13,328 nucleotides of DNA from NCBI GenBank assembly GCA_017935825.1, contig JAGBGW010000150.1, positions 1 through 13,328 on the forward strand. Reading direction: 5' to 3'. Made by a program: the position numbers and the translations under genes. Under the pieces are notes generated by a model. It was not told the DNA's origin. It searched no databases and saw only the letters and a list, made by a program, of their open reading frames with translations. The DNA comes from Clostridia bacterium (GTDB lineage Bacteria > Bacillota > Clostridia > Christensenellales > Maliibacteriaceae). Of the stretch, positions 1 to 5,921 are shown piece by piece (the stretch's first letter is position 1; each line of letters begins with the position of its first letter).

Positions 1-28
1 GTAGGGGAGGGCCGCCGAGCCCTCCCGC
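1..28 (+). repeat. GTAGGG-family single hairpin repeat (REP-like)
   Basis: The window opens with GTAGGG followed by a perfect 8-bp stem (GGGAGGGC at 5-12 with GCCCTCCC at 19-26, 6-nt loop) and the tail CGC. The layout (GTAG foot, hairpin, CCGC tail) matches the other units here, but the stem sequence is different. The element may extend left of the window. Similarity to RAYT-type REP sequences, which also have a GTAG foot, is an inference. Confidence 0.6.
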
Positions 29-87
29 ACGGGGGGAATGCTTGAAAAAACACGGTCGCATGGTCGTCCGACAATGGCATGTAAAAT

Positions 88-131
88 CACAGATCCTTCG
101 ACTGCGCCTGACGGCTCCGCTCAGGATGACA
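88..131. repeat. Imperfect palindromic intergenic repeat
   Basis: An imperfect dyad runs from GATCCTTCG to CTCAGGATGACA, with ATCCT pairing to AGGAT and GC-rich inner segments. Short sequences of the type TCATCCTGAGCG...GAAGGATC are common dispersed repeats in many bacterial genomes, as far as I recall. Only one copy is in this window, so the repeat status rests on that recognition. It lies in the gene-free stretch 1-218 with two GTAGGG hairpins. Confidence 0.4.
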
Positions 132-152
132 AAAACGGTGAGCCAAACGATC

Positions 153-180
153 GTAGGGACAGCCCTCCCGGGCTGTCCGC
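153..180 (+). repeat. GTAGGG-family single hairpin repeat (REP-like)
   Basis: GTAGGG at 153-158 is followed by a perfect 9-bp stem (GGACAGCCC at 157-165 with GGGCTGTCC at 170-178, loop TCCC) and then GC, with AAAC next. The foot and the tail (CCGC AAAC) match the long BIME-like copies further right, while the stem differs. The element lies just past the terminator of the MarR-type gene. Confidence 0.65.
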
Positions 181-205
181 AAACATCCGGCGCAGATTCC
201 CAAAC

Positions 206-231
206 AAAAAAAGGAGCATCAAAGCTCCTTT
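206..231 (-). terminator. Intrinsic terminator of the MarR-type gene
   Basis: Read on the minus strand, AAAGGAGC (231-224), a 6-nt loop and GCTCCTTT are followed by an uninterrupted T run. The TGA stop codon (221-219) of the regulator lies in the loop, so the upstream stem arm also encodes its last residues. The coding 3' end and terminator are therefore superimposed. Confidence 0.8.
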
Positions 232-584
232 AAGTATTGTGTTGTCATCTCCATCGCGCGAACAAGCTCTGCCTGTTTTTCTTCTGAAAGGCGGCAAAAA
301 CGCTCCGTGAAGCGGGCGTGGCTGACGGCAAGGTGATCTTCCATCAGCTGCAGTCCCTCGCTGCTCAAAGAAAAAAGCACGGAACGACCGTCTGCAGGGT
401 CGCTTTGTCGGGTCACCAGACCTTGTTCCTGCAAACGGGCAAGGATCTTGGAGGCGTGCTGCTTTGGAATGGTCAGCATATCTGCAAACTGCTGCACGTG
501 GGTGCTTTGGTTGTCGTAAAGATAGCTCAAAACCTCCACCTGTACGCGACCGAATTCTCCCTTGAAGGAAGCGTAGTACTCCAC
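219..584 (-). CDS. MarR-family winged-helix transcriptional regulator (short form)
   Basis: A 121-residue protein matches the MarR winged-helix core. VQVEVLSYLYDN corresponds to the helix before the DNA-binding domain, IPKQHASKILARLQEQGLV (about 38-57) is the recognition-helix region, and TRQSDPADGRSVLFSLSSEG (about 58-77) is the wing with its usual D-x-R-type signature, here DGRS. A C-terminal helix follows. The family binds palindromic operators as dimers, often responding to phenolics, oxidants or drugs; no ligand can be deduced. It is about 20-30 residues shorter than usual at the N-terminus. An in-frame stop lies two codons upstream, so GTG at 584 is the earliest start. There is no clear SD there, so the start is uncertain. 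A 13-bp dyad just upstream (589-601) could be its own operator. It is divergent from the MerR-RDD/GNAT unit. Confidence 0.8.
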   Translation of the reverse strand: MEYYASFKGEFGRVQVEVLSYLYDNQSTHVQQFADMLTIPKQHASKILARLQEQGLVTRQSDPADGRSVLFSLSSEGLQLMEDHLAVSHARFTERFCRLSEEKQAELVRAMEMTTQYLKEL

Positions 585-588
585 TTGT

Positions 589-601
589 CAATTAATAATT
601 G
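589..601. promoter_or_regulatory. Candidate MarR-type operator dyad
   Basis: CAATTAATAATTG is a perfect palindrome (6-bp arms, one central base) placed 4 bp upstream of the GTG start of the MarR-type gene. AT-rich dyads with AATT half-sites are known operators for some MarR/OhrR regulators. On the minus strand a TACAAT (603-598) overlaps it and could be a -10 box, but no good -35 was found. Autoregulation is an inference. Confidence 0.4.
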
Positions 602-665
602 TAATGTTTATGATTTTTGCAGGGTGGAGCAGCGTTGGAGGCTGCACCGATCCTGCAATGTCCAA

Positions 666-721
666 CTTGACACAAGGGCAAATATTTTGCATGATATAGA
701 AAAATTCTCTTGCGTGTCAAG
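666..721. promoter_or_regulatory. Inverted repeat and candidate -35 upstream of the MerR-RDD gene
   Basis: CTTGACAC (666-673) and GTGTCAAG (714-721) are perfect 8-bp inverted repeats separated by 40 bp. The left copy contains a consensus TTGACA, but no well-spaced -10 follows it. The right copy overlaps the -35/spacer of the promoter at 710-740. Two distant half-sites could support looping or paired operator binding; this is inferred from symmetry alone. Confidence 0.35.
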
Positions 722-740
722 TGACTTTACGCCTTATACT
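710..740 (+). promoter_or_regulatory. MerR-type promoter with 19-bp spacer
   Basis: TTGCGT (710-715) and TATACT (735-740) are separated by 19 bp, the stretched spacing typical of promoters activated by MerR-family proteins. A small dyad AAGTGACTT (719-727) lies inside the spacer, where MerR proteins bind. It is placed directly before the SD and start of the MerR-RDD gene, so autoregulation is likely by analogy. Confidence 0.5.
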
Positions 741-764
741 CACCCCATGAAAGGTGGTATTGAC

Positions 765-2087
765 ATGACGATCAAAGAAATTGAAACTTTGACGGGCCTT
801 ACCCGTGCCAACATTCGTTTTTATGAGTCCGAGGGTTTGCTTCATCCTGCCCGTGGGGAAAACGGTTACCGCGACTACTCGAAGGAGGATGCAGACCTTC
901 TGCAAAAGATCAAACTGCTTCGTGCACTGCATGTGTCATTGGATGAAATTCGTGCACTGCAAAAAGGGGAGCGGGCATTATCTTCCATCATGCAGGAGAA
1001 GATCCGTGAGCTGGAAGAAGAAAAGCAGGAACTTGCCCGAGCGGAGAGCATTTGCAGGATCATTCAAAGCGACCATGTGGGGTTTGATGACCTTCCAAGC
1101 GAACGCTATCTTGCCAAATTTGACGAAGCTCCCAACCTGGAATCGGATGCGCTGCCCCGTGTGCGCGGCCCCATCCGAAGATACTTTGCCCGCGCCATCG
1201 ACCTTGCGCTGTACTCCCTGCCCATCGACTTGATCCTGATGCTGGGGTTCCGCATCAATACGGGCAATTTTGGCATCATCGGCGCCACGCTTTTGGGTTT
1301 CCTTTATTTTGGCATCATGCTGGTGACAGAGCCCTTGCTGCTTTCCCGATGGGGCACCACCGTGGGCAAATGGCTGCTTGGCATGACACTGACGAGTGCC
1401 GATGGAAGCAAACTGACCTACGCCGATGCCTTTGAGCGTACAGGGCTTGTGCTTTGGCACGGCATGGGCTTTGGTCTTCCCGTCTGGGATCTGATCTGTC
1501 AGGTGCGCTGTTATCGCGCCTGCAACGAAGGTAAGACGCTTCCCTGGGAAGATGATTCTGTCCTGCACCTGAAGGATAAAAAAAGACACCGCGTTATTAG
1601 CGCAGGTGTGGTCTACGCATTGCTGATCACCGTCACCGCCTTGTGTCAGTTTTATATCGCACTGCCCATCCACCGCGGCGACATCACGGCGGAGCAGTTC
1701 CATGAAAACTACAATCAGCTTGCAGAGTACCACGATATTCTCACCTACAAGCAGAATGAAGAAGGCCAGTGGGTGTCGGAAAATGGCAATGAAACCACCA
1801 TCGTGTCCGATTATGTGGATATTTCCTGCGTGGAGCAAGACGGCGCCTTGAAATCCGTTACCTTGCAGGGGGATTACCTCATTTTTTATGAGGGGGAACT
1901 GTACCTTTGCCTGAACGCCTTTGTGCTGACAGGGCAGCCGCAGTATGTCTTCAATGACGAACTGCTTTATGCCTGCGATGCCATCACAGCAGAAGTCTTC
2001 GGTGAAGGACAGCTGAATCTTGAAAACTTCCTTGTGACCTATTGCCAGAGCGAGGAAGGCTTCACCGTTACCATCGAAAAACAATAA
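765..2087 (+). CDS. MerR-family regulator fused to an RDD membrane domain
   Basis: I read a 440-residue protein from ATG 765, preceded by AAAGGTGG about 8 nt upstream. An in-frame ATG at 747 is less well placed, and the ORF stays open further left without gene-like sequence. Residues 1-70 are a MerR helix-turn-helix and wing (MTIKEIETLTGLTRANIRFYE, then GYRDYS). Residues about 72-98 are charged and heptad-like, a probable dimerisation coiled coil. From about 137 an RDD-type domain starts (RRYFARAIDLALY) with hydrophobic segments near 147-165 and 169-193, then WGTTVGKWLLGMTL, as expected for RDD proteins. A further membrane segment lies near 277-300, followed by a soluble tail of about 140 residues, probably outside. 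It is plausibly a membrane-anchored one-component sensor. The signal is unknown. It is probably co-transcribed with the GNAT gene 15 nt downstream. Confidence 0.85.
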   Translation: MTIKEIETLTGLTRANIRFYESEGLLHPARGENGYRDYSKEDADLLQKIKLLRALHVSLDEIRALQKGERALSSIMQEKIRELEEEKQELARAESICRIIQSDHVGFDDLPSERYLAKFDEAPNLESDALPRVRGPIRRYFARAIDLALYSLPIDLILMLGFRINTGNFGIIGATLLGFLYFGIMLVTEPLLLSRWGTTVGKWLLGMTLTSADGSKLTYADAFERTGLVLWHGMGFGLPVWDLICQVRCYRACNEGKTLPWEDDSVLHLKDKKRHRVISAGVVYALLITVTALCQFYIALPIHRGDITAEQFHENYNQLAEYHDILTYKQNEEGQWVSENGNETTIVSDYVDISCVEQDGALKSVTLQGDYLIFYEGELYLCLNAFVLTGQPQYVFNDELLYACDAITAEVFGEGQLNLENFLVTYCQSEEGFTVTIEKQ

Positions 2088-2102
2088 TTTTGGAGATTTG
2101 CT

Positions 2103-2627
2103 ATGATCCGTTTGGCAGCTTACGACGATATCGACCGCATTGCGGAAATCTATGAAGCCATTTTGAATGCGCAGGATGAAAACTTATGCGCCACCGGCTG
2201 GGTGCGCGGCGTGTACCCCACGGCGGACACGGCACGCATCGCCATCGATGCAGGGGAATTGTACGTGATGGTGGAAGAAGAGCGAATTGTCGCTGCCGCC
2301 CGCATCAATCAGGTGCAGGTCAAAGAATATTTCGACTGCGACACATGGCAGTACGACGCACCCGAACATCAGGTGCTGGTACTGCACACCCTCACCGTGG
2401 ACCCCGACTGCAAGGGCAAAGGCTATGGCTCGGACTTTGTGCGATTCTACGAGGACATGGCAAGGCAAAGCAATTGTCCCTACCTTCGCATGGACACCAA
2501 CATCATCAACCTTGCCGCCCGCGCCCTGTATAAAAAGCTGGGTTACACGGAAGTCGGTATCGTGGACAGTGTGTTCAACGGCATCGAAGGGGTAAAACTG
2601 GTGCTGCTGGAGAAATATTTGGGTTGA
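2103..2627 (+). CDS. GNAT-family N-acetyltransferase
   Basis: This 174-residue protein has the acetyl-CoA-binding motif A: the strand LVLHTLTVDP (about 92-101) and the pyrophosphate loop CKGKGYGSDFVRFYEDMA (103-120). Motif B follows (NLAARALYKKLGYTEVG, about 136-152). These identify a GCN5-related acetyltransferase of normal length. The acceptor substrate cannot be told from sequence; it could be a small amine, antibiotic or protein. The start is supported by GGAG at 2092-2095, 7 nt before ATG. It follows the MerR-RDD gene by 15 nt, so it is likely part of the same transcript and possibly the output of that regulator. It converges on the aro operon and probably shares the bidirectional hairpin at 2815-2841. 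Confidence 0.85.
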   Translation: MIRLAAYDDIDRIAEIYEAILNAQDENLCATGWVRGVYPTADTARIAIDAGELYVMVEEERIVAAARINQVQVKEYFDCDTWQYDAPEHQVLVLHTLTVDPDCKGKGYGSDFVRFYEDMARQSNCPYLRMDTNIINLAARALYKKLGYTEVGIVDSVFNGIEGVKLVLLEKYLG

Positions 2628-2633
2628 ATGTGG

Positions 2634-2659
2634 ATAGGGCGGCAGATTGCAGCCCCTAC
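2634..2659 (-). repeat. GTAGGG-family single hairpin repeat
   Basis: On the minus strand, GTAGGG (2659-2654) opens a hairpin formed by GGGCGGCA (2637-2644, plus) and TGCAGCCC (2648-2655), with one mismatch and a 3-nt loop. It lies 7 bp after the GNAT stop codon and 40 bp before BIME copy A. The foot is the same as in other units; the stem is unrelated. Confidence 0.55.
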
Positions 2660-2670
2660 GGGAATCCCAT

Positions 2671-2800
2671 CCGACGTTTTGATCAAACTCCAACACCTGT
2701 AGGGTCGAGGCCATGCCTCGACCGCCAACGCAGGATATATCTCAACCGTTTGCGGAACAGGCACGGCCTGTTCCCTACGAGGTTTCATAAATATCCAACA
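2671..2800. repeat. BIME-like composite repeat, copy A (core 2699-2778)
   Basis: The 80-bp core starts GTAGGG (2699) and ends CCCTAC (2778). Hairpin 1 is GGTCGAGGC (2703-2711) with GCCTCGACC (2715-2723). Hairpin 2 is GGAACAGGC (2754-2762) with GCCTGTTCC (2766-2774). Between them CCGCCAACGCAGGATAT and CGTTTGCGG are shared with copies B, C and D. Outside the core, TTTTGATCAAACTCCAACACCT on the left and GGTTTCATAAATATCCAACA on the right match the arms of copy B, so the element is longer than the core. It sits between the convergent GNAT and aroQ genes. Confidence 0.8.
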
Positions 2801-2814
2801 TTTTCAAAACAAAA

Positions 2815-2841
2815 AAGGATGTATGAATTTCATACATCCTT
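2815..2841 (-). terminator. Intrinsic terminator ending the aro operon (probably bidirectional)
   Basis: AAGGATGTATGAA and TTCATACATCCTT form a perfect 13-bp stem around one central base (in practice a 3-5 nt loop). A T-rich run follows on the minus strand (TTTTGTTTTG) and TTTTGCTTTTT follows on the plus strand. It lies 13 bp past the aroQ stop codon and could also stop transcription from the convergent MerR-RDD/GNAT unit. Confidence 0.85.
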
Positions 2842-2853
2842 TTGCTTTTTCTT

Positions 2854-3285
2854 TTACTTTGCCTGTTCCATCAAAAGATCGATGGCATCAAGGTACCCTT
2901 GGAAACCCCGACCTGCGATGGTGGCGATGCATGCCTGCCGCACGAAGGACACCTGACGGAAATCCTCGCGCTTGGACACGTCGGAAATGTGCACCTCCAC
3001 CGTGGGGATGGAGACGGCCTTGACCGCATCCAAAATTGCCACGGAGGTGTGGGTATAGGCGGCAGGATTGAACACGATGCCGTCGATCACACCATAGGCT
3101 GCCTGAATCTTATCCACCAGATCGCCCTCGTGGTTGGACTGGTAGCACTCAACTTCGATGTTTTTTTCCTCGCAGTAGCCGCGGATCAGCTCCAAAAGGT
3201 TTGCGTAGGTTGCCTTGCCGTAGGTATCGGGTTCGCGGATGCCCAGCATGTTGATGTTGGGACCGTTCAAAACTAAAATCTTCAT
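2854..3285 (-). CDS. aroQ: Type II 3-dehydroquinate dehydratase
   Basis: It dehydrates 3-dehydroquinate to 3-dehydroshikimate, the third shikimate-pathway step, as a cytosolic dodecameric enzyme in this family. The 143-residue length is typical. Visible motifs are NGPNINMLG (7-15), REPDTYG (17-23, with the catalytic Arg17 and Tyr22 of the mobile lid), QSNHEG (49-54), NPAAYTHTS (73-81), EVHISD (97-102, with the general-acid His99) and KREDFR (105-110). It is the last gene of the operon. Its ATG overlaps the aroE::aroK stop codon as ATGA, suggesting coupled translation, and GGAGG lies 10 nt upstream. The terminator follows immediately. Confidence 0.95.
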   Translation of the reverse strand: MKILVLNGPNINMLGIREPDTYGKATYANLLELIRGYCEEKNIEVECYQSNHEGDLVDKIQAAYGVIDGIVFNPAAYTHTSVAILDAVKAVSIPTVEVHISDVSKREDFRQVSFVRQACIATIAGRGFQGYLDAIDLLMEQAK

Positions 3286-4496
3286 GCTTTGTGTGCCTCC
3301 ACAATGCGTTTTGCCGCATCTTCGATGGTGAGAGAATTGTCGATCGTCACGTCTGCCGCAGCCTCGTAGAAGGGGCGACGGGTGCGCTCAAGTTCTTCCA
3401 TATTCTTGGAAAGGGGACGGCCGTCGGTGGGCAGGAGACGGAGGTCGCGGGTCAGGCGGTACATTCTGCCGTTTTGTTTGAGGGCATCCACATTTGCCTT
3501 GCGCAGAGGGGTGCCGCCGCCGCAGGCGATGACAAGACCGCTTTGCATGCCCCAAAGCTTTGCCTGCTCTGTTTCAAGACCGCGGAAGTAGGGCTCGCCG
3601 TAGGTGTTGATCAGGTCGGGCACGCTCATGCCTGCCAATTCTGCAATCTTTTCATCCAGATCGATAAAGTCCCGACCAAGAAGCTTTGCCACAGCCTGTC
3701 CCACGGAGGACTTGCCGCAGCCGGGCATGCCGCAGATGACCACGTTCTCCACATCGGAGGCAATGGCACGGTACACGCCCTCGATCACCTCATCGGGGAT
3801 TTCCTTTTCAAAGAATGCCGCCGATGCACCCACAGCCTGTGCCACCAGCATGGAAAGTCCGCCGGAGGCAGGGATGTCCCGATCGATGGCGTCCTGTACA
3901 AGACGGGTGCGCATGGGGTTGTAGACCACGTCCAGCACACCGCAAAGATTGGAAAAATCGTCCAGATCAAGCATGGTCTTGCCCACATTGGGGTACATGC
4001 CCACGGGCGTAGTATTGACAATGATTTCTGCATCAAAGTGTCTGGCGATGTTGTCGTAATTGTCCTCGCCCTTACGGGAGACGATGACGATTTGTCTTGC
4101 ACCCAGCTTCTGTGCGCAGTAGCGGGCGGTAAGCGACGTGCCGCCGCTGCCTAAAATGACCACCTTTTTGTTGTGGAAATCGATGCCTGCGCGGCGCGCC
4201 ATGTAGGTGAAGCCCTCACAGTCGGTGTTGTGACCGTAGATGCCATCCTGGCGGAAGCACAGGGTGTTTACCGCACCGATGGTCGCCGCCTCCATGGAAA
4301 GGCGCTTGCAGAAGGGAATGACGGTCTTTTTATAGGGAATGGTCACGTTCAAGCCCCCGATATCGTCCTGTGCGAGGAACTCTTTTACCGCATCTTCCTC
4401 CATGGGATAGAGCTTGTAATCATAATCGCCCAGCAGGGCATGGATCTTCGGCGACCAGCTGTGACCCAAGGGATTTCCGATCAATCCGTAACGCAT
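3282..4496 (-). CDS. aroE-aroK: Fused shikimate dehydrogenase - shikimate kinase (AroE-AroK)
   Basis: One 404-residue ORF carries two enzymes. Residues 1 to about 245 are shikimate dehydrogenase (3-dehydroshikimate + NADPH to shikimate): NVTIPYKK (50-57, catalytic Lys56), NTDCEG (90-95, Asp92), nucleotide loop GSGGTS (116-121), NTTPVGM (161-167) and GGLSMLVAQA (212-221). Residues about 250-404 are shikimate kinase: Walker A GMPGCGKS (256-263), DLDEKI (279-284), FRGLE (304-308), GGGTP (326-330) and lid TDGRPL (357-362). The linker is very short, around IASDVE (245-250). All expected catalytic residues are present in both halves, so it probably does two consecutive reactions. The start at 4496 is supported by AAGGAG 6 nt upstream; the reading frame extends upstream to 4685 only through repeat sequence. 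A 254-bp repeat-filled gap separates it from pheA. Confidence 0.95.
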   Translation of the reverse strand: MRYGLIGNPLGHSWSPKIHALLGDYDYKLYPMEEDAVKEFLAQDDIGGLNVTIPYKKTVIPFCKRLSMEAATIGAVNTLCFRQDGIYGHNTDCEGFTYMARRAGIDFHNKKVVILGSGGTSLTARYCAQKLGARQIVIVSRKGEDNYDNIARHFDAEIIVNTTPVGMYPNVGKTMLDLDDFSNLCGVLDVVYNPMRTRLVQDAIDRDIPASGGLSMLVAQAVGASAAFFEKEIPDEVIEGVYRAIASDVENVVICGMPGCGKSSVGQAVAKLLGRDFIDLDEKIAELAGMSVPDLINTYGEPYFRGLETEQAKLWGMQSGLVIACGGGTPLRKANVDALKQNGRMYRLTRDLRLLPTDGRPLSKNMEELERTRRPFYEAAADVTIDNSLTIEDAAKRIVEAHKA

Positions 4497-4515
4497 AAAA
4501 TGCTCCTTAAGGTAA

Positions 4516-4740
4516 TGAATTGCCCCTTCGGGGCACAAGATAATTATTTGACGGAATGTTGGCGTTTGATCAAACCATGTAGGGAACAGGCCGTGCCTGT
4601 TCCGCAAGGGGTTGAGGTATATCATGCGTTGGCGGTCGAGGCATGGCCTCGACCCTACAGGCGTTGGAGGTTCACCAAACGCCACCCGTCAAAACATCAT
4701 GTCCCGAAGGGACAATTCACGATGCGCAAGCATCAATTCA
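4516..4740. repeat. Long composite inverted-repeat element, copy B (core 4579-4658)
   Basis: This is the best preserved copy, in the reverse orientation to A, C and D. The 80-bp core has GTAGGG at 4579, hairpin GGAACAGGC/GCCTGTTCC, then hairpin GGTCGAGGC/GCCTCGACC, and CCCTAC ending at 4658. Outside it, the left arm starts TGAATTG (4516-4522) with hairpin GCCCC-TTC-GGGGC. The right arm ends hairpin TGTCCC-GAA-GGGACA (4700-4714) with AATTCA (4714-4719), then hairpin GATGC-GCAA-GCATC (4721-4734) and a second AATTCA. The two arms are imperfect inverted repeats of about 60 bp sharing TTGACGG and TGGCGTTTG. It fills the gap between pheA and aroE::aroK inside the operon. Confidence 0.85.
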
Positions 4741-4750
4741 TTGCAAAGCG

Positions 4751-5890
4751 TCAGACTTCCGCGTAGTTGCCAAGGAAACTGAAGTACTCGCTGCCGACGG
4801 TAAGCTCGCTGATCAAATTGAGTACGTCGTCGCTCCATGCGGATGCTTCCACGTCAAGATAGAACATGAACTCAAAGTCGCGGCCGGGCATGGGACGGCT
4901 TTCAAGCTTGGTGATGTTCAGGCCCATTGCGGCGAACTTTGCGATCATGCGATACAACGAGCCGGGGGTATGGGGCAGCGTGAACATCAGGCTCATCTTG
5001 TTTGCACCGGGATAGATTGCAAGATCCTTGGTGATGCAGATGAAGCGGGTGTAGTTGTTTTCGCGGTTTTGGATATGCTCTGCAACCGTTTCAAGACCGT
5101 AGAGAGAAGCACAGTTATGAGAAGAAATGGAAGCAACATCCGTGCGATCGGACTCTGCCAGCATCTTTGCAGCCTCTGCAGTATTTGCGCAAGTGGTGAT
5201 CTTCACATCCTTCAAAGATGCCAGATACTTGGAGCACTGACCGAGTGCCTGTTCGTGGGAGAAAATCTCCTTTACGTCGGAAAGTTTGGTGCCGGGCTTT
5301 ACCATCAGGCAGTGGTCGATGTGCAGGCGGATGGAGCGGACGATATGGAACTGATGACCGTGCATCAGGTCATACACTGCGCCCACGGAGCCGTAGGAGC
5401 TGTTTTCGATGGGCAGGATGCCGAACTGGCAAAGACCGCTTTGTACAGCCTGAAATACGCCGTCGAAGGACTTGCAGTACATAATGGACGGAGCGGAGAA
5501 CAGCTTGTCGCAGGCGATCTGGGAATAAGCACCTTCCACGCCCTGGCATGCGACGACAGCACGCTGGGGGAATACGGGGGAAGTGGAGTCCATCGCCTGA
5601 TGGATGCGGTCCACAAGCTCGCTCTTTTGCACATTGCGGCTGGCCTGGTAGGAGCGGGAAAGATCAAACAAGGTAGAGAACAGCACGCGTGCGTAGGTCT
5701 CGGTTTCGCTGCCTGCAAGGTCGCTGACACGAGCCAGCACCTCGCGCTCTCTTGCGGGGTCGTAAATGGGCTTGCCGTTTGCCTTTTTATAGTCGGCAAT
5801 GCCTGCGGAAACTTCCATGCGGCGGTTGAACAGCTCCACGATCTGTTCGTCGATGGAATTGATCTGTGTGCGAAGGTCGTTGATGTCCAT
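4751..5890 (-). CDS. pheA: Bifunctional chorismate mutase / prephenate dehydratase (P-protein)
   Basis: It converts chorismate to prephenate and then to phenylpyruvate, the phenylalanine branch. Residues 1 to about 85 are an AroQ-type chorismate mutase with the expected basic residues (Arg7, Arg24, Lys35/36, Arg47/49). About 108-290 is prephenate dehydratase: QGVEGAYS (116-123), GILPIENSSYGSVG (157-170), SHEQALGQC (211-219) and the catalytic TRF (281-283). About 297-375 is an ACT domain with HTPGSL (307-312) and ESRP (330-333), the usual phenylalanine-binding region, so feedback inhibition by Phe is expected. The 379-residue length is normal for a P-protein. The start is supported by AAGGAG 9 nt upstream. 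It lies 31 nt after aroC, and a large repeat element follows its stop codon. Confidence 0.95.
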   Translation of the reverse strand: MDINDLRTQINSIDEQIVELFNRRMEVSAGIADYKKANGKPIYDPAREREVLARVSDLAGSETETYARVLFSTLFDLSRSYQASRNVQKSELVDRIHQAMDSTSPVFPQRAVVACQGVEGAYSQIACDKLFSAPSIMYCKSFDGVFQAVQSGLCQFGILPIENSSYGSVGAVYDLMHGHQFHIVRSIRLHIDHCLMVKPGTKLSDVKEIFSHEQALGQCSKYLASLKDVKITTCANTAEAAKMLAESDRTDVASISSHNCASLYGLETVAEHIQNRENNYTRFICITKDLAIYPGANKMSLMFTLPHTPGSLYRMIAKFAAMGLNITKLESRPMPGRDFEFMFYLDVEASAWSDDVLNLISELTVGSEYFSFLGNYAEV

Positions 5891-5921
5891 TGTGTTTCTC
5901 CTTAAAAATATGAAAAAGAAT

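Noticed and set aside
318..764. Upstream extension of the MerR-RDD reading frame
   Set aside because: This part is antisense to the MarR gene and crosses the promoter; the MerR domain begins exactly at ATG 765 with an SD.
978..2084. Long open frame on the minus strand opposite the MerR-RDD gene (368 codons)
   Set aside because: It is antisense to a protein with clear domains, its translation has no recognisable domain, and no SD or promoter supports it.
4497..4685. N-terminal extension of the AroE-AroK frame
   Set aside because: It translates repeat-element DNA; the AroE N-terminus (MRYGLIG) and a strong AAGGAG site place the start at 4496.
4643..5905. 420-codon plus-strand frame opposite pheA, and similar frames opposite the other aro genes
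   Set aside because: These are shadows of GC-skewed codon use in the real genes, with no domains or SD sites.
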